Part shown: positions 9,935 through 22,161 of the stretch, piece after piece | Numbering within the stretch: position 1 is the stretch's first letter | How the letters are laid out: the number at the start of each line of letters is the position of its first letter | DNA from: Lasiodiplodia sp. COLG20 | Taxonomy: Eukaryota; Ascomycota; Dothideomycetes; Botryosphaeriales; Botryosphaeriaceae | Assembly (NCBI GenBank): GCA_009801085.1 | Contig: VNWV01000001.1 | Location: 2,604,001-2,668,000, forward strand | DNA: 64,000 nt | Reading direction: 5' to 3' | Translations under genes and position numbers: made by a program | The notes under the pieces: generated by a model | What the model saw: the letters and a program-made list of their open reading frames with translations, nothing else | Database searches by the model: none | What the model was told of the DNA's origin: nothing

Positions 9935-12924
9935 CTAATACAGTCTTCCGCCAGCTGCCCTCTTCCTCATGACCCTAGCCCCACTTCCATCCCCGGCATC
10001 CGCCACGCGCCCGATACGATCCACTGCCCTCATGCCGTCGGCGGCACCGCCTGCACCATCTCCCTCTACTACCTTGCCGCCCAGTCGCCTGATCACCTGC
10101 GCACGCTCCGCCTCATCCTCGCAGTCACCCCACACGAGCGCCTGACTGGCAGCCGGTTCCTCGTCCCAGGGCGGGGCAGCAGCCGTCTCTTCACCTTCCC
10201 CGGCAGCGGCAGATCTCGCAGCGGTGGAGAAGGAGTTCTGTGCGGACAGTGAGGATGGCGCAGAGCCATTGGACGTCATGCTAGGCGCGCGGCCGAGCTG
10301 CCGGCGACGTTGCTGCCGATTGTTGCGGGCTGAGCCGCTGCCGGCATTGTCGGAACCGGCAGAGACGGGGCGGAACGACTCCTTCTGCTTCTTTTGAGCG
10401 AGTAAGGCAGCAATGGTATTGTTAAGGTTAGTAGTCGGGGTGTCGTCGGTTAGGGGCGGAGCGGCAGCAGCCGGCGGGGTGATTGCGGTGCTGCTAGAGA
10501 GATTGTCGGGAAGCTGCGGCTGCTTCCGCTGATCTGCAGGTAATGTGTCTGTGGGCAAGGGTTTTCGAAGCGCATTCGCGTCTGATTGCGACAATTCCTG
10601 CAGGTGTTTTGATTGCGACGAAGTGTCGTCATCGGGGTAGGGAGGTACCGGATCGTCATCCGGGACAGCCGCGCCGCCGGCGCCTTCGTCCTCGTCCTCG
10701 CTTGCCGATTCGTACAACGGCAAAGCGGGTCTGCTCGCACGAGCTTGTTTCCGCTCTCCAGATTCCCTAGCCCCTAGTTCCGAACGGCTTGCCTGTCGTT
10801 CCAGGCCGTGGCAATCCGGAGACGCGGGTTTCGATAGTGTGAGTTTATTGTGACGACTGTGCTCTCGTAAAGCTCTGTGTCAGCAGCTCTTCATGTATGA
10901 ATGACGTGTGTGCGGGTGCGACACGGACAATTAGAGATGACCTTGAGAGACAATTGTGTCCTCAGTCCCGTCTCTGCCGTGGAGACGAACACCCTTGGCC
11001 GAAATTGGCTTACCCTTCTTTTGTAGTGGCATCCGTATTTGCTGTAGAGCTCTTCCGCGCCTGTGGCTGCTGCGACGACTCCCTGGATCTTTCGGGTGGT
11101 AGATGTAATGCGTGTGCTTCAAATGGCTGCCGCTCGCCCGTGGAGATGCAACTCCACAGCCAGGACGGGAATACAACGGGAATAGAACGCTCTAGACAGA
11201 ACCTGGCTTTAGGGTTAATGGGCGAGTCTGAGTTGCAGATCAAGACCGACACGCTTTCTTTCAGGACTTCGTCATAAGTGGCACCTGATTGACGAAGTGG
11301 TCAGTGCACATGACGCAGATAATCGGGATGCGACTAACCCATCAGTTTCACGACTTTCGATACATGCAGGCGGTCATAATCAGTAAATGAAGTTGAAGAG
11401 ATGATCAAGTCTTCGAAACCTGCTGGGCGTCAAACATGGTCATCTTGAATCAGCGGCAAACTTACCATGGATTGGAATCTGAGGGAAAGGTCTGCAAATC
11501 ACTTCTTTGATAGGATCGACGATCTTCTTCTGATGAAGACATTTCTCCACCCACCACTCGTTGACGCGCGTGAGACCCTCGGCGACAATAGGTAAGTCCT
11601 CGAGCGCGTCACGAGCAACATCCGAGGGAGTGATCAAAAAGCCAGACTCTAATTCTGAGTCCTCGTGTGAGCAGAGTTGTTCCGGTGTCAAAACAAGCTG
11701 AGCTCCATTCTGGTGGAGATGTTGCTGTAGAATTCCGGTCTGTGTCTTGTGAGTATGATATCCTCAAGCTTGCCTAATGGTGCGGATACGAACCTTGGCG
11801 CGATCAAACCCATACACGTATATGATTCTGCCATCGAAACATCCTGCACATGGCTTGAATAGAGGGGGCTGGTTGTGCGCGCCATGCGATTGATCCAGAC
11901 TTGCACTTCTGTGAATGTCGGCTTTGTTCATAGCAGGGACCGCCTCTTTGCTGACCACACCGTCCTTTACGGATTCTTCTTGCTTCACGCCAAAGCTCCC
12001 ACTTGCAATGTCGTTCCAGATAGCCGAGCTTTGACTTCCCAGCTTGGTGCTTGCGGTCCGCCTCAATTTTCGCTTGCCTTCTCCATCTTCTGTAACAGAC
12101 GTGCGCAAGCGCTTGCCCAGTGGCGTTGACTCGGCCGGTAGCTTCTTGAACGCGCCTTTTCCGCGGATTTCTTCCGGTAGAAGCGGATCGTACAATGCCT
12201 CGTCGAGAGCCATTTGGCGTTCAATGCTGTCTGTAAGCCACTCTGCCGTGACAGTCTTGACGCCCCACTGCCGAGCAAAGTCAAACTTCTTGCCTGTGGG
12301 TTCTTTCGCGATAAGGTGAGTGACAGCCTTTGTTAGATCGCCTTGGTATACCGCGCCGTTAGCAGTGACCGTCTCTTCGAAGTATTTCCGTCGCGACACT
12401 GCCTCCCGTCAGCGCCTACACCTCCATGGCAACAATGGCTGCTCACAGTCCTCGAACCCCGTTATGCATATGCGCAGGCCATGGAAGGTGGGCACGCGAT
12501 ACTCCTCCTCCAGCCTTTCCACATCCGTTTCCCCGCCTTTCAACCATGAGTCCCGCACAGCTGCGACCCAGGCAGGCAAGACAACCTTGACATCTGGACG
12601 CTCCTTGGCGACATACTTGTACTTCTGGGTATCTATGTGGCCGACGACAAGGTGGGTTACGTCCGAGGTAAGATCGAACTTGTGGGCAGCGCCCATATCG
12701 GTTGCCCATTTTGCGAGTTCTTCCTGCGCAATGTTCAGCTTAAACGGGCACGATTGGCGGGCGAGATGGGTTACGGCGTACTCTCTGGTCGGGGCCAATG
12801 GAGGTGCAGCAAAGGATAGCGCCCAGGAGAGGCGACTGCGCCCGGGCTGGCAGCTATTAGCAATCAGTGCGGCTGGGGCATAGAGGGATAGCAGGAGCTT
12901 ACCCTGATCTGCTTGGTCCGGCAT
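9935..12924 (-). CDS. rad4: Dpb11/Rad4(Cut5)/TopBP1-like four-BRCT replication and checkpoint scaffold
   Basis: Eight exons: 12924-12903, 12846-12782, 12723-12447, 12398-11794, 11739-11466, 11419-11339, 11284-11014 and 10874-9935. All junctions keep phase and give 844 aa. BRCT repeats fall at about residues 10-100 (LLGAILCCTSIGPDQR, then DLTSDVTHLVVG), 105-195 (LRICITGFEDLSRRKYF, then EWLTDSIERQ), 300-400 (IIYVYGFDRAK) and 415-515 (LIISSTSFTDYDRLHVSK, then FPSWLWSC). The rest is Ser/Pro/acidic disorder ending in a basic tail. Yeast Dpb11 and fission-yeast Rad4/Cut5 bind phosphorylated Sld3 and 9-1-1 to start replication and activate ATR (Mec1/Rad3). Most introns are 46-58 nt; the last is 139 nt and the least certain. 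The short first exons exist only after splicing. Confidence 0.9.
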
Positions 12925-14561
12925 TGTGGGGAAGCTTCAGCGCTGGCGTTGCAGGCGGGTTGGAGTCGGCTGCGACGCGACTCGAAGCTCGACGCGTCGG
13001 CGCCACGGGCACGTGAGAAAGCTCTCCTCCACACTCTGGCGTCGGCGCCCAATCAGAAGCAGTACCGGCTCGCCTACCATTACCAATGCAGAGTCCCGAT
13101 TGGTCGTCACGCAGCAGGTCTCTTTTGCGGAGAGCAGACCAGGAGGCCGTCTGCCAAGCTTCTGCCATCGCAGCCAATGCCGTCAGACGCAGGAGATCAG
13201 TCCCGGTGGCTCAGGTTCCCCACAACACCACCATGCGCTTTTTCATCCTTCGTCCCAAAAGGAACAAAGGGTCCACGGACGACGTCAAGAGGTGGCGGTC
13301 AGGGCCGTGATGGGCCTAACAGCCGTCAGAGCGCGCAGAGAAGCGCGAGGCGCGAGTCGGCGGCGTGCGGCCCGAGGCTCGTCATACGGGGCGCATCGAA
13401 ATTTTTCATCATGCACGCGTCGCGACACCTTCTGCGATTGAGCAGGGCTTCCGATCTCCGGAGCTGCTTTGAGGAGGTATGCTGAGCACGCGGGTTAATA
13501 AGCGCAGATCCGGGCGCGTTTTGGATGGTCGACAGCGTCCATGAGGCCTGGCGCGCCAAAGATCGCGGCATGGGCGACAGGGGCCGACTGGTGCCTCGGC
13601 CGCACTCCGCACTTCACCGTCGCATCATGCTGCGTGACGTGGGCCGCTCAAGAGGGCTGCTTGTCGGGATAGCCTGGGCTGCGCGCAGCGCGCAGAGCGC
13701 CGGGCGGCGGCCGCTGCTGCTCCAGCAACAGCCTCCAGCCTTTGGGCCGTAGCGTGGCCAGCGTGGCTCTTGCGCAGCACGCCTGGTCGCAGAGCGCGAG
13801 CGTCCAAGAGTCGAGACCAGAATGCAGTACCCGGAAGGCTCGGAAGGGCGGCCGCGGCATTCGTTGATCCTGCTGTCGCGGGTGGTGAGGTCACCGTTCT
13901 AAGCCGCTCTGGGCTGGCCGCAGTGCAAGAAGGAATCATCGGTCTTATTAGGGAGCGCAGTGCCGGGTTATTGGCCATCAGAGCCCTCTCACGTCTTGCG
14001 ATGGTGCTGGCGCTGCACTGGCACTACTGACGCCGCCCGCCCTCCACTCGAGATCTGCCGCCGACCTGCCCGTTCGGCGCCGCGAAAGCTTCGCTACCCT
14101 GCGTCGCCAGTATCCTGTTTCCCGCCGCCAGTCGCCCCGGTCGTTTTAAGCAGGGAGCAGCGGTCTCAGTAGTCGTTTTTGCGTGGAGCCCGCGCATGAC
14201 ATTCCACGCCGGTCCATCAAACCCTTGACCGCCCGCGAAAAAAGGCACTCTGAGCACACCGGCATGCTGCATGCCTGTCTCCGCAGCACCGTTAGTCGTT
14301 TCCCATATCGTCTCCCCAGATCTGTAAGTCTTCATCAGCCCCGACCCTCAGCCGCTGTCCTCCCACTCTTCCTTTGTCCGCTCTCGTCATCTCGCACCGC
14401 GTCGTGCCCGCCCTCACGCGTCGCCCGCGTCTTACCCCCTCCGGCACTCCTCTTATTTCTCTGAAACCCGCTGTCATTGCCATTCGCGTCCTTGTCCCTG
14501 CTTCTTGGATGTCTGCACGCGCCGCTCTCGCGCACGATTGACGCTCACGCCAATCGCCATC
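12925..14561. other. Divergent intergenic region between the BRCT and arrestin genes
   Basis: About 1.6 kb, GC-rich, with many overlapping open frames on both strands. None shows a domain or consistent splice signals. It must hold the promoters of both divergent genes. Directly before the arrestin ATG lies a pyrimidine-rich leader (about 14330-14560). Confidence 0.6.
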
Positions 14562-17141
14562 ATGACAGAGTATCTCCGAGTCCACACCGAACGTGGTCGC
14601 CTCAGCTACCTGCCCGACGAGCGCCAGCAAAGTAACCGGCACTCGGTGTGCACCTCGACGCCTTCGGACTATCTCCAGACCAGAGGTTCCATCTTCAACC
14701 CCCGCAGCCGCCGCCCCCAGCGCATTCACATTGCTCGCGTGCCACCCGATTTCTCCCTCACCCGCCGCAAGTCAAGAAGAAGTCGACCAGTGGTCATAGA
14801 AAAACTGGCAGGCCCACGAGAGAACGCAAAGCGTTTCCTGCGCTCATTCATCGCCTCCCACGGCGACAAGGACAAGACCTCGCCCTCTCCCACCCGCGCC
14901 CCCAGCGTCGGCGGCGGAGAGAACGAGCAGTCTTCGGCCGAGGGCCAACGCGCTGTGAGCTGTGAGACTCTGCGCACAATGCCCCATCCTCCCATCGGGG
15001 GTCCAGTAAGCGGCATGATTTCAAGACCGGTGCTTGCCGAAACGGTGCGTTCGGCGTCTGGCCGATCCACCAGCAGCAGAAAGAGCGTTGTATCCTCCAT
15101 CGCCCAGACTATCCCAGACGACAAGCCCCTGGCCTCAGGCAATGGAATCAGCGTCGGAATCGCACTGGCCGAGCCTGTGCTCTTCTTGCAAGGGTTCGAG
15201 CACAGCGAGCATTCGGAGAGAAGCACTGCCATGCTGCGCGGAAGCTTGCATTTAAGGATCACGAAGAGTGCCAAGATCAAGGCGGTGACGCTCAAGTTCA
15301 AGGGCAAAGCCACCACAAAGTGGCCCGAAGGTACTTCCTTTCCATGCAGCAATTGACAGGCCTGCAAGACTTACACAAGGCAGGCATCCCCCCAAAGAAG
15401 ACCGAGTTCGAGGAGACGGACCATATCATGAGCCACACATGGCCCTTCTTCAACGCTCAATTCCCAACTGCCGAACATGGCACTTGCGCGGACCACGTAG
15501 AACTTCACGAGCGGAAAGAGAGCACCTTGCAAGTGCCATTAAGCGGCAAGAATGGCAAGCTTTCCTTTGATTTTGACCGCTCGCCTATGAACTCGAGCAC
15601 AAATCTCAGCTCGAAGGATGCAAAGCGGCTCTCGTTGCAAGTCAACCAGTCCAGAAGTTTCGGCAAGGGAGAGTCTTCCACGGGTGGACCGTCCATAGCC
15701 CAGAAAGGTTACCGAACCTTCCAGCCCGGCGACTACATCTACAACTTCGAACTCCCGCTCGACAGCCACTTGCCAGAGACCATCGATGTCGATCTCGGCT
15801 CCGTGAAGTACGAACTCGAAGCGGTGGTTGAGCGGTCTGGTGCATTCAGGGCCAACCTAGTGGGGACTAAGGAGGTGGTCCTCATCAGAGCACCTTCGGA
15901 AGGCTCTCTCGAGCAAGTCGAGCCTATTGCAATCAGCCGGAACTGGGAGGACCAGTTGCACTACGACATTGTCATTTCTGGCAAATCCTTCCCGCTAGGT
16001 TCGCAAGTGCCAATTGCCTTCAAGCTCACGCCGCTGGCGAAAGTGCAATGCCATCGAATCAAGGTGTTCGTCACCGAAAACGTCGAGTACTATTGCAACA
16101 ACAAGCGTGTGCACCGGATAGAGCCCACGCGGAAAGTGCAGCTCTTTGAAAAGCGAGCCGACGGGCCGGCAAACAGCACGTATCCCGGAAGCACCATGAG
16201 GATCATTTCAGGAGGAGGTGTGCCATACGACCAGCGGACCGCTGCGGCACGGGGAGACATGGACAACATTACTCTTCAGGATACTACAAATCTGCTCGGT
16301 TGCCTGGATGGCGAAAGCAATATAGGACCGACTGAGATGGAGTTCAATGTGCAACTGCCGAGTTGCCATAACCAGCGCGAGAAAGACTCGAAGGTGCACA
16401 AGTTGCACTTCGACACGACGTATCAGAACATCCAGGTGCATCACTGGATCAAGGTATGTTGACCCTACACAGGAGAGCAGGTCGATCCGTTACTGACGTG
16501 TTCCCCAGATCGTCATGCGCCTGTCACGGCCTGATCAGAACGATCCGGCTAAAAGACGGCACTTTGAGATTTCCATCGACTCACCATTCCACATCCTGTC
16601 CTGCAGAGCCACGCAGGCAAACACGGCGCTGCCCGCGTACTCGTCGCCCGAGACGGGCGAGGACATCTCGGCCATGCCGGAATGCGGGTGCCCTGGGGCG
16701 CCAGTCCGGCGCGGATCGCCAGCATCATTCATCCCGACGATCAACGCGCTCAACAGCGCGCGCACACACAACAGTGTCCCTGAAGTGCCTAGTCCTCAAC
16801 TGGCTCGACCGCAACAGGCCCACATTGGTGGGCCAACCGACCCACGTCTGCAGCGACCCATCCACCTCCTGCGCCAGCCGTCGTTCAATCCGCCGGGGTT
16901 CGACGACGAGGAGCCGCCACCACCTCTCCAGACGCCGCCGCCGCAATACGAGAGCATCGCCAGCCCAACGTCAGGGCTTGCTGACTACTTCTCACGACTG
17001 TCAGACGCGTACGACGAGGACAGTGACGGTGAAGGGCAAAGCGCACGGACGCCGGGGCGGGTGGACGTGCCGCTGACTCCAGGCAGCCGAATCAACCGCA
17101 GCATGGACGAGCGGCGAACGTGGCTACCGCTCGACCGGTAG
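14562..17141 (+). CDS. Arrestin-like (ART family) ubiquitin-ligase adaptor
   Basis: Exons 14562-15330, 15384-16453 and 16509-17141 with introns of 53 and 55 nt; 823 aa. The arrestin N domain starts near residue 205 (ALAEPVLFLQGF) and continues across the first junction (TKWPEGIPPKKTEF). The arrestin C domain includes a conserved block from LAKVQCHRIKVFVTENVEYY onward. The tail has PY-type motifs: LPAY near residue 655 and PPQY near residue 756. These are the kind of sites that bind the WW domains of Rsp5/HulA. Such adaptors bring the ligase to plasma-membrane transporters for endocytosis. The N-terminal 200 residues are Ser/Arg-rich disorder. The start is the first ATG in frame; a TTG 57 nt upstream is rejected. 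The cargo is unknown. Confidence 0.92.
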
Positions 17142-18825
17142 TGCATGTTGTACAGCACGATTTACGATTTTCTTCACGACTAGTAGACGATTTTGGAAAC
17201 GATATGATTTGACTGGGGGCCATTCGGAACGGCAAGCGGGGTTCTGCGTAGCTTAGAAGGGGCCGATACCGACCCCTACACAGCATGGCTCAGTTCCGTT
17301 GGTTTTGTTCTATGTGCTATATTTGCACGACTGCACAGCTGCATCTGGGGCGTTGTTGGGTTGCTTCTAGACTTTGACATTTTGCCGCCAAAACGAGCAC
17401 GAGCGCGAGCGCCGGGAGTTGGGTTTTGTTTCTATGTATTTGTATGGCAGCCGGCGTGCTTGGCAGATAAGGTCCACACCGCATAGTACGAAGATAGTTC
17501 CAAGAATGTATGTATGGCGTGATTGGCTAGTAGCGACGGTGCTCACATGGTTGCGGCCTTGGATTTGGGGCCTTCGCTTGCGGAGGCCTTCCGGCGTCCA
17601 GCACACCCCGCGCGGCGCGCCTCAGATCCCGAAGTCAAGAAAAGATAGGCGGTCATCTGGAAGCGGGTGCAGCGATCAGCAAGCGCTTTCTCATGTCCCC
17701 TGCGACTTCTTATCTGAGGCGGTCTGCTGCGGTGGCAACCACGGTACGCCGTCGACAATTGCCCGCGGGCCGCAAGTCACGAGCCAGGGCGAGCAGAGGG
17801 ACTCCCACCATGGATCCGCAACAGCCGTCTCGGCGTTCGAACCGAGTCAGCCTGGGTGGAGCAGGCGTTCGGGGCAAAGTGGTTGATTTCGCAGCGGGCG
17901 ACCAAGGCAGAGGGAAGCAATCGGGAGGCGAGGGATGCGATTTGCTGCGGCGGCACTGCAGCCAAGAGCCAAGCCTGAGCACGCCCGGGCTAAGAAATCC
18001 GCGCGGAGGCTGCGATGGGGATGCCATGGCTGCCACGGCGAATACAAGTACGAGACGCGGCCGGGCAGGACCGCCGCAGTGGTCGCGAATCTCACCAAGC
18101 AGGCTTGCCTCCTCTTCGCCCTCTTTGCTCGTTGTTGGCAGCTTGGCGCATTCCACCGTGGAAAAGCACAGCAGCGGCGTGCCGTTTAATCCGTGGAGGA
18201 GGCTCTGCACCCCGCGCACAGAACAGCAGGCGGCGGGGCGCCTCTCCGTCATCGCCCAGCAACGAGTAAGGCCGAGCGGTGGGCTCCATCCACTGCTGCG
18301 TCACCCGAAGCGGCAAATCCATGTAAGTACGGCTTGAGTCCCGATCTTAGTTAAACATTGAGCGCCCGCCGCGACGCTGCTTCCTCCCGCTCCCCTACTG
18401 CTCCCCTGCGTCTGCGCGACGACCAGGACCGACTTTCGATTGCCGGGCTCACCACTGCCGTGCGCCCTGCAGACTTTCCCAACGCTCGGGGCTCGTAGCG
18501 CCCTCCAGAAGATTCGCTGCCCTACAACGCCAGCTCTACCATTTGCTATCCCACCGTCACCGCCGTCGATACCTTCCTCCCCCTACCACACCGCCCACCA
18601 CGGCTGAACGGAGCGGCGACTGGGCGCAACCAGCGACTACATGCAGCACAACCCGGCCTTCCAATTCACGGCGAGCAACCCGAGTGCAGGCGTCTGCCAT
18701 ACGGCGCCCTCCGTTTTCGTTGGCACATAACCGCCCTGTCCTCTCGCACCACCCATCGGCCGCCTGTCGTTACCGCTACACCCGTTCCTCAGAGCGCAGG
18801 GCTACGCTAGTCGAGAGCCGCCACC
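17142..18825. other. Intergenic region and long leader of the antiporter gene
   Basis: About 1.7 kb between two plus-strand genes. The middle (17.7-18.3 kb) is GC-rich and open in frames on both strands, without domains. The last 450 bp are C/T-rich, typical of a long fungal 5' leader, and end in the strong context CCACCATGG at the antiporter start. Confidence 0.6.
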
Positions 18826-21800
18826 ATGGCCTGGGAACACCTTTCAATCACCAAGCCGCACTTGGTGTACATCATCCTGGGCGGCTTCACCTCGCTGTTC
18901 ATGCTCTGTTCCTCCGTCATCAAGGAGCGCCTGTACATAGGTGAAGCCACTGTCGCCACCATTTGTGGTATCATATTCGGCCCACATGCCGCCAACCTGA
19001 TCAATCCGCTGGAATGGGGCAACACCGATCTGATCACCCTGGAATTTTCCCGCATTGTCCTGGTCGTCCAGTGCTTTGCCGTCGGCGTCGAATTGCCCAA
19101 GGCCTACATGGAGCGCCATTGGAGATCCGTTACCGCCCTGCTGATCCCCGTCATGACCTTCGGCTGGCTGATAACGAGCTTGTTCATCTGGGCCTTCATG
19201 CACCACAGGCTCGACTGGCTGGACAGTCTCTGCATTGCTGCCTGCGTTACCGCCACCGATCCTGTCCTGGCCTCTTCGGTCGTTGGTAAGGGCAAGTTCG
19301 CGAAGCGTGTGCCCAAGCATTTGCGTGATCTTCTGTCCGCCGAGTCCGGCTGCAACGATGGCATGGCCTTCCCTTTCATCTACCTGGCTGTTTATATCAT
19401 TCGTTACAGGCACCACCCCAATGAGGTCGCTCTTCACTGGTTCTGCTACAGCATCTTGTACGAGTGTGTTTTCGGCGCCGTGTTTGGCGTGGCCATCGGA
19501 TACATTGCCAGGCGCCTGATCAGATACTCACACGAAAAGGATCTCATTGATCGTGAGAGTTTCTTGGTCTTCTACTTTGTTCTTGCGCTGTTTTGCGCTG
19601 GATCCGGAAGTTTGCTTGGCATGGATGACTTGCTGATAGGCTTCGCCTGCGGCGTTGGCTTCAGTAATGATGGCTGGTTTTTGGAGAAGACAGAGGAATC
19701 TCACGTATCCAACGTCATTGATTTGCTCATCAACTTGACTTTCTTCGTCTACTTTGGAACCATCATCCCCTGGGAGCAGTTCAACTCTGACATCATTGGA
19801 CTCAGCGCCTGGAGACTCGTCGTTATCGCAATTCTGGTCCTTCTATTCCGCCGGATCCCCATCATGATGCTCATGAAGCCCTTAATTCCAGACATCAAAA
19901 CGTACCGCGAGGCGCTTTTTGCTGGTCACTTTGGGCCTATCGGAGTCGGCGCACTCTTCGTCGCCATTCTCGCACGTGCCGAGCTGGAGACTGAGGAGAC
20001 AACACCCCTGGCTGAGTTGCCGTCTTCACCAGATTTTCCACATCTAGACATCATCGAGTTGATCTGGCCCATCACGTGTTTCCTGGTCATTTGCTCCATC
20101 GTCGTCCACGGCTCCTCTATTGCTGTCTTTACGTTAGGCAAGCACATCAATACGTTGACGCTAACCTTGTCCTACACTCAAGCAAACGAGGATGGACCCA
20201 GCTGGATGGACCGACTGCCACGTATTCAGTCTCGTTCCAAGAGCTCCATGTCCCTACGCCGACCTGGAGAGCCTGAGACCGACTCCTCCTGGGATGAGAA
20301 GGGCGAATACGGCTCCGAGGGCTTCCTCAGCGTGCCGCGCAATTTCCTTGGAAGGAAGAAGGATGACGACACTCATAGTCGGTCATCCAGCCGGCGGCCT
20401 GCCAGAAGAAGGAGAAGCATGGGCCCAGGTGGACCTATCAGCCAGTCTGCAATCACTCCTGCACGCCGCGAGCATGATCCCGCCGATGCGCCCCCCAACG
20501 CACGTGAAGATTCGGATACTACCGCTCTGAACAGTGATGACTCTCCTGACATCGACAAGATCAGGTCTCCCGAGCAGGAAGTCTACCAGGAAGGTGACAA
20601 GATGATCTTTGAGGATGAAGAGGGCAACGTACTGGACGTTCGAGACATCAAGGACAAGTCTGAAGACGAGATCAAGCGAGAGGCCAAAAAGGACGGTCGC
20701 AAGCTCATGAAGGAGAAAGATGTAGAAGGTGGCGTCGCACAAACCGAACACAACCAGCGCGCCGGCGAGGGCCAACAAGCCGCCCACGAAACCAAGGACA
20801 CCGTCGAGCATCCGAAGAAGCACTGGCGTGACATGCTTCACCGCCGCCACACTGGCGCTGAGGGTGAACAGGGACAGAAGAAGAAGCGCGGACCCGCCCT
20901 GGCTTACCAGTTCGGCAACACGATCATCGTGGAGGACGAAGACGGTGAAGTCATCAAGAAGTACGACATTCCGGCAGAGGGTTCGAAGCAAGGCGAGAAG
21001 GCCGCAGTCAGTGACAAGACCCGCCAACGTTTGGCACGCATGGGTACCTACCTTGGCATGTCCCACGGCGAGGCCGAGGCCGCAGCAAGCCAAGGCGAGG
21101 TCGATGAGAAGAAAAAGAAGAGGATGCAGGAGGAGGAAAGCGACGATGAGCGCATCCGCTTTACTGTCAACGCGGGCGGTCGCCGCATGAGCAAGGCCGA
21201 GTTCATCCAGCAGATCCAACAGATGGACCCGAAAGCGCGCACCAAGTTCGTCGAGAACAGCGATGTCCCTGAGCCTGTCAAGGAAGAGGCCCGCAACGAC
21301 GCGAGGGACCACATGCGTCTGCAGCAGCAACAGAACGAAGCTGCTGAACACGTCCGCAAGGCCTCACCTGCCGCCGCAGCATCCGATCGCGAGAGCGACT
21401 CGGGCGAGGAAGACGACATCCCCTTCCACAACGTCCGCGACGCCCTCGGTGGCCGTGAAACGGCAGCAGCAGCCCGCCGCCGTCAGGCTGCCGCCGCATC
21501 GTCGTCTCGCTCGCCGGGCATATCGCCGGGCGCCCCAGCTCGCCCACTCAGCCGCAACAGCACCGAAGGCTCGTCATCCAGCCGTCGGGGAGGCGTAGCC
21601 AAAGCCTCGGGCCGCACGGAGACCGGCGAGAAATCGCGCGCGCAGCCGACGCACCTGGACGAGGGCGAGACGGCGGCGGAACGCAGGAGACGTGAGGGCG
21701 CGCTGGGTCTCGGTGGAGGCGACGAGTCGACGGACAGCGAGAGCGAGGAAGAGGACGGCAAGGGCATCAGGAGACAGATGCCAGCGGAGAAGAAGGCAGA

Positions 21801-22161
21801 GCGGGAGAAGGCTAAGGCCGCTGCTGCTGCCGCCGCCGCCGTTGCCGAGCAAGATGAGGAAGAAGCAAAAGCAGAGGCGGAGGCGGAAGCAGAGGCCAAG
21901 GCCAAGGCAGAGGCCAAGGCAGAGGCAGAGGCAGAGGCAGAGGCGGCTAAGGCGCAAGAGCAGGAACAAGAGTCCGAGCCGGAACAGCAGCAGCAGAAGA
22001 CTCTCGGTATCAGATTCGCTGAACCAACCCGTCCGACGATGCAGCAGGAGGGCGGTGAAGACGGTGCAGAGAACGGTGAGGGAGAAGCATCGGAGGGCGG
22101 AAATGGCGGAAAAGGACATCACAAGAGGACTTCAAGCGGTCTGAGGTGGTTCAAGAAGTAG
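18826..22161 (+). CDS. nha1: Plasma-membrane Na+(K+)/H+ antiporter, Nha1/Sod2 type (CPA1)
   Basis: A single exon encodes 1,111 aa. The first about 450 residues hold some 12-13 hydrophobic segments. Diagnostic CPA1/NhaP ion-binding motifs are visible: TATDPVLASSVVG and SAESGCNDG, whose Asn-Asp pair is the transport site in this family. These transporters export Na+ or K+ in exchange for protons and set salt tolerance and pH. The remaining about 660 residues are a very long charged cytoplasmic tail with Ser/Arg clusters, several acidic blocks and a run of alternating Ala-Glu/Ala-Lys near residues 1010-1045 (21862-21950). A long tail is known in Nha1, where it regulates transport. The start has an optimal context, with no in-frame alternative before the first membrane segment. 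Confidence 0.95.
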   Translation: MAWEHLSITKPHLVYIILGGFTSLFMLCSSVIKERLYIGEATVATICGIIFGPHAANLINPLEWGNTDLITLEFSRIVLVVQCFAVGVELPKAYMERHWRSVTALLIPVMTFGWLITSLFIWAFMHHRLDWLDSLCIAACVTATDPVLASSVVGKGKFAKRVPKHLRDLLSAESGCNDGMAFPFIYLAVYIIRYRHHPNEVALHWFCYSILYECVFGAVFGVAIGYIARRLIRYSHEKDLIDRESFLVFYFVLALFCAGSGSLLGMDDLLIGFACGVGFSNDGWFLEKTEESHVSNVIDLLINLTFFVYFGTIIPWEQFNSDIIGLSAWRLVVIAILVLLFRRIPIMMLMKPLIPDIKTYREALFAGHFGPIGVGALFVAILARAELETEETTPLAELPSSPDFPHLDIIELIWPITCFLVICSIVVHGSSIAVFTLGKHINTLTLTLSYTQANEDGPSWMDRLPRIQSRSKSSMSLRRPGEPETDSSWDEKGEYGSEGFLSVPRNFLGRKKDDDTHSRSSSRRPARRRRSMGPGGPISQSAITPARREHDPADAPPNAREDSDTTALNSDDSPDIDKIRSPEQEVYQEGDKMIFEDEEGNVLDVRDIKDKSEDEIKREAKKDGRKLMKEKDVEGGVAQTEHNQRAGEGQQAAHETKDTVEHPKKHWRDMLHRRHTGAEGEQGQKKKRGPALAYQFGNTIIVEDEDGEVIKKYDIPAEGSKQGEKAAVSDKTRQRLARMGTYLGMSHGEAEAAASQGEVDEKKKKRMQEEESDDERIRFTVNAGGRRMSKAEFIQQIQQMDPKARTKFVENSDVPEPVKEEARNDARDHMRLQQQQNEAAEHVRKASPAAAASDRESDSGEEDDIPFHNVRDALGGRETAAAARRRQAAAASSSRSPGISPGAPARPLSRNSTEGSSSSRRGGVAKASGRTETGEKSRAQPTHLDEGETAAERRRREGALGLGGGDESTDSESEEEDGKGIRRQMPAEKKAEREKAKAAAAAAAAVAEQDEEEAKAEAEAEAEAKAKAEAKAEAEAEAEAAKAQEQEQESEPEQQQQKTLGIRFAEPTRPTMQQEGGEDGAENGEGEASEGGNGGKGHHKRTSSGLRWFKK
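21862..21950 (+). repeat. Imperfect GCAGAG-type coding repeat (Ala-Glu/Ala-Lys run)
   Basis: Hexamers such as GCAGAG, GCGGAG and GCCAAG repeat in frame inside the antiporter tail and encode alternating Ala with Glu or Lys. It could form a charged single alpha helix. Copy number is likely to vary between strains. Confidence 0.7.

Noticed and set aside
17693..18337. Overlapping plus- and minus-strand open frames of 180-214 codons before the antiporter gene
   Set aside because: Both strands are open at the same place, no domain or start context; GC-rich leader DNA.
20383..21351. 322-codon frame antisense to the antiporter tail
   Set aside because: Leu/Val-rich mirror of the charged coding repeats on the plus strand; a codon-bias shadow.
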